Assembly: GCA_902782705.1 (NCBI GenBank)
Contig: CACZOL010000179.1
Span: forward strand, 1-11,249
Reading direction: 5' to 3'
Origin: an uncultured Selenomonadaceae bacterium
Lineage (GTDB): Bacteria > Bacillota > Negativicutes > Selenomonadales > Selenomonadaceae
Length of the DNA: 11,249 bases
Numbering within the stretch: position 1 is the first letter of the stretch; each line of letters begins with the position of its first letter. Positions 1 through 7,000 of the stretch are shown here, piece after piece. Under the pieces are notes generated by a model. The model was not told the origin of the DNA. It saw nothing but the letters and a program-made list of their open reading frames with translations, and did no database searches. The translations under genes were made by a program, and so were the position numbers.

Positions 1-253
1 AATGACAGTGATAACTCTCGCCAGGACAGTCAGTATAACAACGACCACCGGCAACTTTAGTTAATGCTTCGCTATCCAGCTCAAAATCAGACAGCTCCGT
101 TAAATACGCCTCAGCCTCATCCTTCGTCAGTTCATAGCCCACAGCTTTCGCCGCCGCCATCAGCTCCTCGGAGGTTTCGCAGGTCATTGCCTTAGCAATC
201 TGCTCTTTCGTCAGTTCGTTTATGTTGATTTTTGTTTTTGTATAAACCCCCAT
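1..253 (-). CDS. Nif11-type RiPP precursor peptide (3' end outside window)
   Basis: This ORF starts at ATG 253-251 and stays open to the left edge (84 codons seen, no stop). Residues 12-68 are short, acidic, helical and Ala/Glu/Leu-rich, with the pattern ELTKEQIAKAM, then SEELMAAAKAVGYELTKDEA, then LSDFELDSEALTKVAGG. This is the layout of Nif11-like leader peptides, which end in a Gly-Gly processing site (residues 69-70). After GG the visible core is RCYTDCPGESYHCH, with Cys at 72, 76 and 83, plus Ser and Thr that a lanthipeptide or sactipeptide maturase could use. In this family the leader is bound by a modifying enzyme and removed by a peptidase-containing ABC exporter; neither gene is in the window. 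The promoter fits a monocistronic transcript. There is no clear ribosome binding site before the ATG, so the exact start is less sure than the reading frame. The peptide is likely exported and could be a bacteriocin or signal, but the modification class cannot be told. Confidence 0.8.
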   Translation of the reverse strand, partial: MGVYTKTKININELTKEQIAKAMTCETSEELMAAAKAVGYELTKDEAEAYLTELSDFELDSEALTKVAGGRCYTDCPGESYHCH

Positions 254-271
254 TTCATTTATTGATAATTT

Positions 272-300
272 ATTATAACAAACAGCCGTAAAAATATCTA
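272..300 (-). promoter_or_regulatory. Extended -10 promoter of the RiPP precursor
   Basis: On the minus strand there is a perfect -10 TATAAT (277-272) preceded by TGT, which gives the TGn extended -10 element. A -35-like TAGATA (300-295, 4 of 6 matches) lies exactly 17 bp upstream. Transcription would start near 265, only about 12 nt before the proposed ATG at 253. The leader would therefore be very short and has no visible Shine-Dalgarno sequence. Confidence 0.6.
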
Positions 301-342
301 CATCTGTAAAAAACTAAAATTTAGCCTAACTTAATGACATTG

Positions 343-358
343 CGCTTATGCGGGGCCG
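343..358. repeat. 16-bp copy of half a terminator hairpin
   Basis: CGCTTATGCGGGGCCG at 343-358 is identical to 2819-2834, where it forms the loop and one arm of the terminator after the small membrane gene. Here the outer CCC of the opposite arm is replaced by TTG, so only a CGC/GCG stem remains. The match stops abruptly at 342/343. It lies just past the nitroreductase stop codon, where a minus-strand terminator would be expected, so it may be a terminator cut by rearrangement. That reading is an inference; I see no intact terminator after the nitroreductase. Confidence 0.45.
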
Positions 359-373
359 ATTTTTTTAGAATAA

Positions 374-886
374 TTAGCGGTAAGTAACCGTTTCGGACAG
401 CGGCTTGCGGCTGTCATGATTGGCCAGAGGCTTTGCCGCCGGGTCGGGATAGCCGACGTCGATGAGAATCGTCAGCTCCTCGTTTGCAGGCAGTTTCAAG
501 ATTTCCTTTGCCTTGCCCGGGTCAAAGAAATTCAGCCAGCAGGTGTCGAGACCAATTGCTTTCGCGGCCAGTACAATATGCGTGGCAACGATTGCCGCAT
601 CTTCTGCGCCGGAGTTGTGCGCGCCGCCGGGATACTCGAATACGTTGTTCGCGTCATGGGCGACTGCAAGCACAACGGGAGCGCCGTAACGGCAGGGCGT
701 AATCTGATCTGCCAGTGCCAGCGATTCTTTCGACGAAAGAACGTAGATGTGCTGGGGCTGATTGTTTTTCGCGGTGGGTGCCCACCGGCCCGCTTCCAGG
801 ATCTGCTCCAGCTTCTCTTTCTCCACCGTCTTGTCCGAAAACTTTTTGCACGAATACCGTGCCTTGGCGAGTTCAAGGAAATCCAT
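374..886 (-). CDS. Small FMN-dependent nitroreductase-family protein
   Basis: A 170-residue oxidoreductase of the nitroreductase fold, which reduces nitro compounds, quinones or flavins with NAD(P)H using bound FMN as a homodimer in the cytoplasm. The N-terminal ARYSCKKFSDK (residues 9-19) carries the conserved Arg-x-Ser-x-Lys phosphate-binding pattern. GRWAPTAKNNQPQ (33-45) is the conserved W-A-P-(S/T)-x-x-N-x-Q-P segment. GAEDAAIVATHIVLAAKAIGL (93-113, with W117 soon after) is the dimer helix region, and VGYPD (144-148) is the usual C-terminal motif. A longer reading to 904 is possible, but its first six codons overlap an AAGGAGG ribosome binding site, so the start at 886 is preferred. It follows the YvyF-like gene by 52 nt on the same strand and is probably cotranscribed with it. 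The natural substrate cannot be deduced; the length is typical for the short subgroup. Confidence 0.88.
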   Translation of the reverse strand: MDFLELAKARYSCKKFSDKTVEKEKLEQILEAGRWAPTAKNNQPQHIYVLSSKESLALADQITPCRYGAPVVLAVAHDANNVFEYPGGAHNSGAEDAAIVATHIVLAAKAIGLDTCWLNFFDPGKAKEILKLPANEELTILIDVGYPDPAAKPLANHDSRKPLSETVTYR

Positions 887-894
887 TGCATTTT

Positions 895-901
895 CCTCCT
901 T
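895..901 (-). promoter_or_regulatory. Ribosome binding site that fixes the nitroreductase start
   Basis: AAGGAGG on the minus strand (901-895) lies 8 nt before ATG 886-884. It falls inside the longer reading frame that begins at 904, which argues that the six extra N-terminal codons are not translated. Confidence 0.85.
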
Positions 902-938
902 CATAAAAACACTTGCAAGGCGAATTTTTCGGCTTTCG

Positions 939-1352
939 TTAATCCTTATCCAGCCATTGCTCTTTGGAATAAACGCCTTTCTTTTTCTTATCGGCTGCGT
1001 TTTGGCGCAGCCGGTTCATCCTTTCCGCAATCTCACCGGTGATTTTTTTGCCGCACGCTTTGCAGTATCGTCCGTGAAGAATCAGCTTTCCGCAAGCGGC
1101 GCATGGATATTTGATGTGTATATTGGTTTCTTCCAGCCGTCCGGTTTGCAGCATGAAGATGACCAACGATTTTTTCACGCCAAGGGCGTCGCAAATCTCT
1201 GCGACGCTCGATCGCGGATTGTCGCGGACATAGGAAGAGATTTCCGCCATCTGTTCTTCGCGTTTTTGGATGCACTCGGGGCAGTATCCGCAGCCTGTCG
1301 GGTCCAGAAAGAGCCTGCGGCATCCCGCGCAATTTTTTGGCTTCAGCGTCAT
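939..1352 (-). CDS. YvyF-like flagellar-operon zinc protein
   Basis: A 137-residue protein with two Cys clusters around a small helical DNA-binding-like segment. Cluster one has Cys at 8, 11, 21, 24 and 27; residues 47-73 (SSVAEICDALGVKKSLVIF onward) look like a helix-turn-helix; cluster two has Cys at 84, 87, 97 and 100 (PCAAC and YCKAC). The tail (105-137) is basic and helical. This order, including a Tyr-Pro-Cys start of the second cluster, matches the family known as flagellar operon protein YvyF (B. subtilis). Its molecular role is not well defined. No other flagellar gene is in the window, so it stands apart from the usual flgM/flgK context. An AAGGAGG sits 8 nt before the ATG and a promoter lies just upstream. 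The family call is from motif order, without an alignment. Confidence 0.75.
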   Translation of the reverse strand: MTLKPKNCAGCRRLFLDPTGCGYCPECIQKREEQMAEISSYVRDNPRSSVAEICDALGVKKSLVIFMLQTGRLEETNIHIKYPCAACGKLILHGRYCKACGKKITGEIAERMNRLRQNAADKKKKGVYSKEQWLDKD

Positions 1353-1383
1353 TACAGCGTCCTCCTTTACGCTTTTTCAATTC

Positions 1384-1412
1384 ATTATACAACTTCCGGC
1401 AAGTTTGGTCAT
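1384..1412 (-). promoter_or_regulatory. Promoter of the YvyF-like gene
   Basis: On the minus strand, TATAAT (1389-1384, perfect -10) is spaced 17 bp from ATGACC (1412-1407, 4 of 6 to TTGACA). The -10 ends 31 nt before the start codon. The spacer holds an imperfect dyad, ACTTGCCGGAAGT. Just upstream, 1411-1432 can fold into an 8-bp A/T-only hairpin with no GC core, so the zinc-ribbon gene before it may read through into this unit. Confidence 0.6.
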
Positions 1413-1458
1413 CTTTTTTATCGCAAAAAGATATGAGGCATGGCGTCCTGTGTTGTCA

Positions 1459-2769
1459 TCATCCGAACAGCTTTGCGAAGAACCCGCCGCTGTTTTTTTC
1501 AAAAGCGTCCTCGATGTCCATACGTTCATGCAGGAACGGAGACTTTATATATTTCACGGGCATGGGCGGCGACAATATGGTACGTTCGCCGCCTTTTGCG
1601 AAGACGTAAGACGTCGCCGGTTCTATCGCGCGAAAGAGGTCGTCCTTGCCATTTTCCAGAATCAGCGCCGCCGCTTTTCCAGTCTGGCCGTTCACCATCA
1701 CGCGGATTTGTTTGTCGTTTTCGCCAGCGTCTTTTTTACAGTCGAGAAAATAGATCGGCAGCAGGAGAAACGCGAATTTGTGCTTGCGGAGGTCGCGGGA
1801 GACTTGCAGGGGTTCGCATTGCTCGAGGCCGAAAGCCGCCTTGAGACGGGCGGGCGTTTTTTTCTGCAGGATATAGTTCGGGATGGTCCGCTGCCATTCG
1901 CCGATGTTTTGGGACGCAAAGAGGCGCACGTTTCCTTCCAGATAGGCGGGCTTCAATATGGAAAGCTCGCTGTAATCCCAAGGCGCCAGCTCGTCCAGCA
2001 GATACGCGTCGAACATCAGCGTGCGTGTCCATGTCCAGTTCAGGCACTCCTGATAGAACCAAAATGTTCCGCGCTCAGACTTGACCTGCATTTTCCAGCG
2101 ATAATCCGCAAGTTGGACCGGGACGTAGGCGGCAATCAGCTCTTCTTTTGCGCGCGCCTCAATATTGTCGTCCGCAAAATCGTCCGCATACCGCCGCCTG
2201 AGAGACGCGACGGCTTGTGTCGCTTCCTCGCGGTGCAGGTGAAAGGGCAAGCATTTTCCGTAAAAATTGTATTTCCGGCCCACGATCAGCGTCGCGTCAA
2301 AGTCCCCCGTGGACAGTTGGTCATAGTCGCCGAATTTTTGCCCGCAATAGGGGCAGGTGAAAATGTTGTCCGTGAGATTGGCCGTGAGTTTTTTCCCGCA
2401 GTGAGGGCAGTTCATGTCGATATAGGCTTCGTCGTTGATCGCGTCGAGGGCGTCTGCGTCGCAGGCGCGAATCTTTTCGTCCAACCGCATTCTTCGTATT
2501 TTTTGCTCGGCGGACGGGGGAGGATTCAGCGCTTCTTTATCCATGATCGCGACATGGCCAAGCTTCAGGAAGCCGCCGACTGTTTCCAGAGCCTGATGAC
2601 GAAAGGTAATGCGCGGCGTAAAATCTTCGTCCGTCGGCGCGAAGGGGACGAAGTGCCCGCAGTAGGCGCAGCTCATGCCGCCCTTCGGCATATCGGGGTA
2701 CATAGGGGCGCCGCAGTCTTTGCAGGCAAGCGCACTGATGGTGATTTTTCCGTGCTGTCGGTCGGCCAT
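1459..2769 (-). CDS. TFIIB-type zinc-ribbon domain protein, function unknown
   Basis: A 436-residue soluble protein with no signal peptide or membrane helix. Two zinc ribbons are visible: CKDC and CAYC (Cys 16, 19, 34, 37) near the N-terminus, and CPHC and CPYC (Cys 121, 124, 139, 142). They are joined by a charged helical linker. The rest follows the pattern of the bacterial family often labelled TFIIB-type zinc ribbon-containing protein: a CLPFHLHREEA segment (173-183), a YVPVQLADYRW segment (215-225), LLDELAPWDYSELSILKPAYL (257-277), and LLPIYFLD followed by VMVNGQTGKAAA (336-368). The VNGQTGK motif is typical of the family. No enzymatic motif is seen, and the ribbons could bind nucleic acid or protein. 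The start at 2769 has an AAGGAG-like site about 11 nt upstream. It is preceded by a terminator, so it should have its own promoter, which I could not locate with confidence. Confidence 0.75.
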   Translation of the reverse strand: MADRQHGKITISALACKDCGAPMYPDMPKGGMSCAYCGHFVPFAPTDEDFTPRITFRHQALETVGGFLKLGHVAIMDKEALNPPPSAEQKIRRMRLDEKIRACDADALDAINDEAYIDMNCPHCGKKLTANLTDNIFTCPYCGQKFGDYDQLSTGDFDATLIVGRKYNFYGKCLPFHLHREEATQAVASLRRRYADDFADDNIEARAKEELIAAYVPVQLADYRWKMQVKSERGTFWFYQECLNWTWTRTLMFDAYLLDELAPWDYSELSILKPAYLEGNVRLFASQNIGEWQRTIPNYILQKKTPARLKAAFGLEQCEPLQVSRDLRKHKFAFLLLPIYFLDCKKDAGENDKQIRVMVNGQTGKAAALILENGKDDLFRAIEPATSYVFAKGGERTILSPPMPVKYIKSPFLHERMDIEDAFEKNSGGFFAKLFG

Positions 2770-2805
2770 GGATCGGTCACTCCTTTATTGTTGATGAATT
2801 CTTGC

Positions 2806-2831
2806 AAAAACAAAACCCCGCTTATGCGGGG
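2806..2831 (-). terminator. Intrinsic terminator of the small membrane gene
   Basis: On the minus strand, CCCCGC (2831-2826) pairs perfectly with GCGGGG (2821-2816) across the loop ATAA and is followed by TTTTGTTTTT (2815-2806). The TAA stop codon of the upstream gene (2824-2822) lies inside the loop. Confidence 0.85.
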
Positions 2832-2834
2832 CCG
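2819..2834. repeat. Second copy of the 16-bp terminator-derived repeat
   Basis: Identical to 343-358. In this copy the hairpin is complete and forms a normal terminator, so this is the intact version and 343-358 the damaged one. Confidence 0.5.
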
Positions 2835-3016
2835 GAATTTTCCTTGGAGCGAAACGGATAGCGAATCAAAGCGACGACGGCGGAAAAGAGCCACTTGAAG
2901 AGAACCATCATCGCCAAGATAAACGGCCCGACGTTATCGACGAGCACCAAAAAAAGATACCACGCGAAAAGAAGAAAGAAAAGAGCGCAGACAAGATACA
3001 GGAGGACCGTCAACAT
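2822..3016 (-). CDS. Small two-helix membrane protein, function unknown
   Basis: A 64-residue protein. Residues about 3-26 (LLYLVCALFFLLFAWYLFLV) and about 30-52 (GPFILAMMVLFKWLFSAVVA) are strongly hydrophobic and should form two membrane helices separated by a short loop with Asp27-Asn28. The tail IRYPFRSKENSGPA is basic and probably cytoplasmic. The frame extends upstream to a TTG at 3046, but no ribosome binding site precedes that codon, while AAAGGCGG lies 8 nt before ATG 3016-3014, so the shorter form is preferred. No family is recognised. The stop codon lies in the terminator loop, so the gene appears to be a single transcription unit, divergent from the response regulator. Confidence 0.65.
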   Translation of the reverse strand: MLTVLLYLVCALFFLLFAWYLFLVLVDNVGPFILAMMVLFKWLFSAVVALIRYPFRSKENSGPA

Positions 3017-3024
3017 CGTTCCCA

Positions 3025-3032
3025 CCGCCTTT
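3025..3032 (-). promoter_or_regulatory. Ribosome binding site that selects the membrane-protein start
   Basis: AAAGGCGG on the minus strand (3032-3025) matches the consensus AAAGGAGG at 7 of 8 positions, with 8 nt to ATG 3016-3014. It is the reason the ten extra codons back to the TTG at 3046 are left out. Confidence 0.65.
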
Positions 3033-3072
3033 CGCAGTCTGTTCAACCAGAGTACATTCTGTCACTGTTTAT

Positions 3073-3081
3073 ATTGTATCA
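3073..3081 (-). promoter_or_regulatory. Possible extended -10 promoter of the small membrane gene
   Basis: TGATACAAT on the minus strand (3081-3073) is a TGn extended -10 with a 5 of 6 hexamer. The hexamer at 17 bp (GTACAA, 3101-3096) is a poor -35. It is back to back with the response-regulator promoter, with about 50 bp between the two. Confidence 0.4.
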
Positions 3082-3133
3082 CAGAAACACCGTTTTTGTA
3101 CCTAATAAAATTTGTTTCTTCGGCTCGCCGAGG

Positions 3134-3161
3134 TTGCATTTTTTCCCGCATTTGGTAAAAT
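3134..3161 (+). promoter_or_regulatory. Promoter of the tandem-receiver response regulator
   Basis: TTGCAT (3134-3139) and TAAAAT (3156-3161) are 16 bp apart, and TGG (3153-3155) supplies the TGn extended -10. The predicted 5' leader is about 54 nt. A 6-bp stem with a CTCG loop (3118-3133) abuts the -35 and could be an operator. Confidence 0.55.
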
Positions 3162-3221
3162 AGAGTAATAGGGTATGAAAACGGGGAAAGAAACAATTGC
3201 CTTGGCGGGAAGGGGCCGGAC

Positions 3222-4004
3222 ATGGAAAAGAACGCAATATTGATACGAAGCGGCGCATCCTTTATGGTCAACGCCATCCAGAAAAATCTGGAGGAGGCCG
3301 GTTTTAAGATCTTGCCGGTGGACGCGACTGTCGCCGCTGTAAACGAAAAACACACCGAGGCCGGTATTTTCGTTTTTTATCTGGGAGAGTTCGTTTCGAA
3401 GGCTTCCGATTTGCTTGTCTATTTGAAAGACCTTTGCGCCGAGGAGGAGAAGCTCTTAGTGCTGCTCGGAACTTCGGAAGAGATTGCAATCGTGGAGAAG
3501 ACGATTCCTTCTATGCTTGTCGCGGCCAAGTTTGAACGTCCGCTGGACATCAAGGTCCTGATTGACGAGATGAATTTTCTGGCGCAGGCCAGCGACGCCA
3601 GCGCACGAAGGAAAAATATCCTGCTCGTCGACGACGACGATACATTCCTGAAGACAATCAAGAGCTGGCTCAGTTCCACATATCGGGTTACGATTGTTAC
3701 GTCGGGCGCGCAGGCGCTGATGTATATCGCGGACAACAAGCCGGACTTGATCCTTTTGGATTACGAGATGCCCGTGACCAGCGGCCCGCAGGTGCTGGAG
3801 ATGATCCGCAGCGAGACGAAAACGGACAAGATTCCCGTGATATTCCTGACGGGCAAGGGAGATCGGGAGAGCGTCATGAAGGTTTTGGAATTGAAGCCGG
3901 ACGGGTATCTCCTGAAATCGACGAGCAAAGAGGCGCTTTTGAAGTCGCTGGAGGAGTTTTTCGAGAAAAAGAAATACGAGCAGCTGCACGAGATGCCGAA
4001 ATAA
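3222..4004 (+). CDS. Tandem-receiver response regulator (degenerate plus intact REC, no output domain)
   Basis: A 260-residue cytoplasmic protein. Residues about 5-120 have receiver-like alternation of hydrophobic strands and helices (NAILIRS, GIFVFYL, KLLVLLG, LVAAKFERPLD), but no Asp where the phosphoacceptor belongs (around 49-55), and Arg before Pro where Lys is expected. This looks like a pseudoreceiver. Residues 131-248 form a complete receiver: acidic pocket DDDD 137-140, phosphoacceptor D180 in LILLDYEMP, switch Thr T210 in FLTGKGD, and Lys K232. No DNA-binding, GGDEF, EAL or enzymatic domain follows; the last 12 residues are a charged tail. An AAGGGG site lies 7 nt before the ATG. 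It converges on the hybrid kinase and shares its terminator, so it is a candidate recipient of phosphate from the kinase Hpt domain. It might act as a phosphate sink, a CheY-like protein switch, or an adaptor. Confidence 0.85.
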   Translation: MEKNAILIRSGASFMVNAIQKNLEEAGFKILPVDATVAAVNEKHTEAGIFVFYLGEFVSKASDLLVYLKDLCAEEEKLLVLLGTSEEIAIVEKTIPSMLVAAKFERPLDIKVLIDEMNFLAQASDASARRKNILLVDDDDTFLKTIKSWLSSTYRVTIVTSGAQALMYIADNKPDLILLDYEMPVTSGPQVLEMIRSETKTDKIPVIFLTGKGDRESVMKVLELKPDGYLLKSTSKEALLKSLEEFFEKKKYEQLHEMPK

Positions 4005-4065
4005 CTGCAAATCAAAAACGAGGGGACGGATGAAATCCGTTCCCTCGTTTTTGATTTGCAGTTAT
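4001..4065. terminator. 31-bp-arm palindrome, bidirectional terminator with both stop codons in it
   Basis: Arm 4001-4031 pairs with 4035-4065 around a 3-nt loop (GAA): 30 Watson-Crick pairs and one G-T pair (4025/4041). The core GAGGGGACGGAT/ATCCGTTCCCTC is flanked by AAAAAC on one side and GTTTTT on the other, so an RNA from either direction has a GC-rich stem followed by a U-rich tract. The TAA of the response regulator (4002-4004) and the TAA of the kinase (4064-4062) lie at mirror positions at the base of the stem. Confidence 0.85.
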
Positions 4066-7000
4066 GCTTCCAGAATCTTTTTCAGCGCGTCCCAGTCCGG
4101 CTTTTTCGCGGCCTCGACGATGCGGGCGTGGCGTTCTTCCGCTTCTTTCGGCACGCGGCTTTGGGCAAGCTCCGAGAGGACAAGCTGGATGTTGTCGTAA
4201 TCGAAGGAAGCGGCCAGTTCCTTGATCGTTTCGTAGGCTTCGGCGAGCGATGCGCTGTCGATTTCAGGCAAGTCGGCGTCGCTTTGCGCCGTTTCCTGGA
4301 GGGAGGAGAGGGCGTCGCCGCAGAAGCGATAGAGGGCAAGCAGCGCCATCGTGTCCTTTTCGATTTCTTTCGTGTCGAGGCGATCGCCTGCAGCCTCCAG
4401 GCGCTTCGCACGGTCGGAAAGCTCCAACGCGCCGACAAGGCGCGCCGTGCTTTTCAGACCGTGTACCTTTGTCGTATAGTTTTTCCAGTCCTTCGCATCG
4501 TAAAATTTGTGTATCTCTTCGGTCTTTTCGACTGCCGTTTCTTCGAAGACGCGGAGCACTGCAAGATAATCCTCCTCCGAGCCGCAGAATTGCAATCCCG
4601 CGCGCGCGTCGAACAGCCTTCTGGTTTCCTCTTTCGAGAACAGCTCCGCAAGCACCGGATCCGAGAAATTCACGTTCGCAGCATCGCCCGCGTCGTTATG
4701 TTCGGTTTTAGGTTCCTTTGAATCTTCGCCTGTGTTCTCGCTTGCTTCGGGCGGTTTTATCAGCTCCGGCGGCAGATAATTGACGAGCATCGCTTCGAGG
4801 TGCTCGCCGTTCACCGGCTTTGTCAGATAATCGTTGAATCCTTGGCTGAGATACCATTCCCGGGCGCCGGAGATGGCGTTCGCCGTCAGGCAGATGACGG
4901 GGGTTTCGGCATTTTTCCCGTCTGCCTGTGCGCGCATGGCGGCCAGCGTTTCCACGCCGTCCATGTCCGGCATACGGTGATCGAGGAAAATGACGTCGTA
5001 TTTCTTTTTCGCCGTCAGCGTCAAAGCTTCATGCCCGCCGCCCGCTTCGTCGATTTGCACTTTCGTTGCTTTGAGCAGTCCCTTCATCACGATGATGTTC
5101 ATTTTCGTATCGTCTACCACCAGCACCTTCGCTTCCGGTGCGGTAAAGCGTTCATGGTAAACGTCCTGCTGCGCGATCGATTGATGATACGCCTGCTCAA
5201 AGTCCCCGATCGGCGTCCAATTCACGACGCGCTGTACGATGGCAAAGGAAAAGGTCGAGCCTTCGCCGTAAACGCTTTCGACATCAAGATGGCTGTCCAT
5301 CAGTTCCAGCAGGCGTTTCGTGATGTTCATGCCGAGCCCCGTGCCCTCGATGGTGCGGTTGCGTTTTTCCTCGATGCGTTCAAAGGCGTTGTATAATTTT
5401 TCAATGTCCTCGGGCTTGATGCCGATGCCCGTGTCCTCGACGGAAAATCGCAGCCGAATCTCCTCATCGTTCACCTTTTCAAAAGATACGCGGAGGGTGA
5501 CGCCGCCTTTTTCCGTGTACTTCACGGCGTTGGTCAGTACGTTTGTCGCCACTTGCTTGATGCGGATTTCATCGCCGTAGAGCAGCGTCGGCAGTTCCGG
5601 CGACGCCTCCACATGGAGGAACAGTTCTTTCTTTTCCGCGCGCGTCTTGATCATGTTCACGAGGTCGTTCAGCAGGGAACTGATTTCGTACTCGACAGGA
5701 ATGATTTCCATCTTGCCCGCTTCGATTTTCGAGAAGTCGAGAATGTCGTTGACAAGGCTCAAAAGGCTTGCGCTGGCGGTGCGGATATTTTCCGCGTATT
5801 CGCGGATTTGCGGCGTCGTCGATTCTCTGCGGATCATCTCGTCCATACCCATGATTGCGTTGATCGGCGTGCGGATCTCGTGGGACATATTCGAGAGGAA
5901 TTGTGATTTTGCCACGTTGGCCGCCTGTTCCCTTTGCGCGGAGGCAGCGAGCTTTTCGTTGGATTCGATGAGCGCCTGTTTGTGCTCGGCCAGTTCCGCT
6001 GTCTTTCGCTCCAGCGCTCTGCTGGCCGCTTCTCTTTCTGTCATGCGGCGTTTGGCGTGGGAAGATTCCCGGGCGAAGAACGCCACGGCTAGAAGCGCCG
6101 CAGCCGCTATCAAGAGACCGAGAATCCAAAGGTTGTCCATCAGCACGTCGTACATCGAGCGGGAATAAACTCCTTCGATATACCGATATGCGATAGCATC
6201 GATCCGATCCCTGCCGATGAGGTTTACGCCCCGATTCAGAAGACGCAGGAGACCTTCATCGCCTATGTGTACGCCGAAAGAACGGTGGTCAGGCTGGTTA
6301 AGCGGTTTTACAGAAAGATTGCGGAATTGGCGATTTTTCAGGAGGTCGTTCGCTCTAAAGCCGTTGATCGTGGTGTAAGAAGCCTTTCCTTCCTTTACCG
6401 CCATGAGGCAGTCTTCAATGGAGGGACAGAATAAAATCATGGCGTCGGGGAAATGCGTCTTGACGTAGTAATACTGCATACGGTTGTTCTTGTTCACCGC
6501 GAATGTTTGGAGCGTATGCTGGTAATATTCTTTATTGAAGATAAGATCTGTACCGGGAGACGCTACGGGATTGGATTGGTAGATACTGCTTTCCTCAGAG
6601 AAGAAGAGACCGCCGCCTACGGGGAAAGCTATGTCGATATTCCCGGCGTCCATGTTCGCGATCATGTCGTCATAGTTGTCAAAGCCGGTATAGGAAATAT
6701 CAAGGCGTATGATTCCAAGTTCTTCCAAAATCCGGGGAATGAGATTGCAGACAAGTCCGGTGGCATTCCCATTCTTGTCCGTATCGCTGTAAGGTAAATA
6801 ATGGTTGAGGTAACCGACACGGAGGATTTGGTGTTCGGCGAGCCATTTCTTTTCCGCCTCTGACAGGTTACGGCTCACAACATCATATTTCATCTTGAGA
6901 GAATTGACAAAATTCGGCTCTTCCACCATCATCTGCTCTTGGGCTTTCGACAGTGTGTCAAGGAGATCCGGGCGGGCGGCGCTCACGCAAAGGTAATAGT

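Noticed and set aside
1411..1432. 8-bp hairpin between the zinc-ribbon gene and the YvyF-like gene as a terminator
   Set aside because: The stem is almost entirely A/T with no GC core and no following T-tract in the minus direction.
1270..2898. Long plus-strand open frame opposite the zinc-ribbon and YvyF-like genes
   Set aside because: It is antisense to two genes with clear Cys motifs, has no recognisable domain, and its composition fits a shadow frame of GC-rich coding DNA.
3175..3243. 22-codon ORF (ATG 3175) in the leader of the response regulator, overlapping its start
   Set aside because: There is no ribosome binding site at a suitable distance and the codons read like the regulator's own leader; a chance ORF is more likely.
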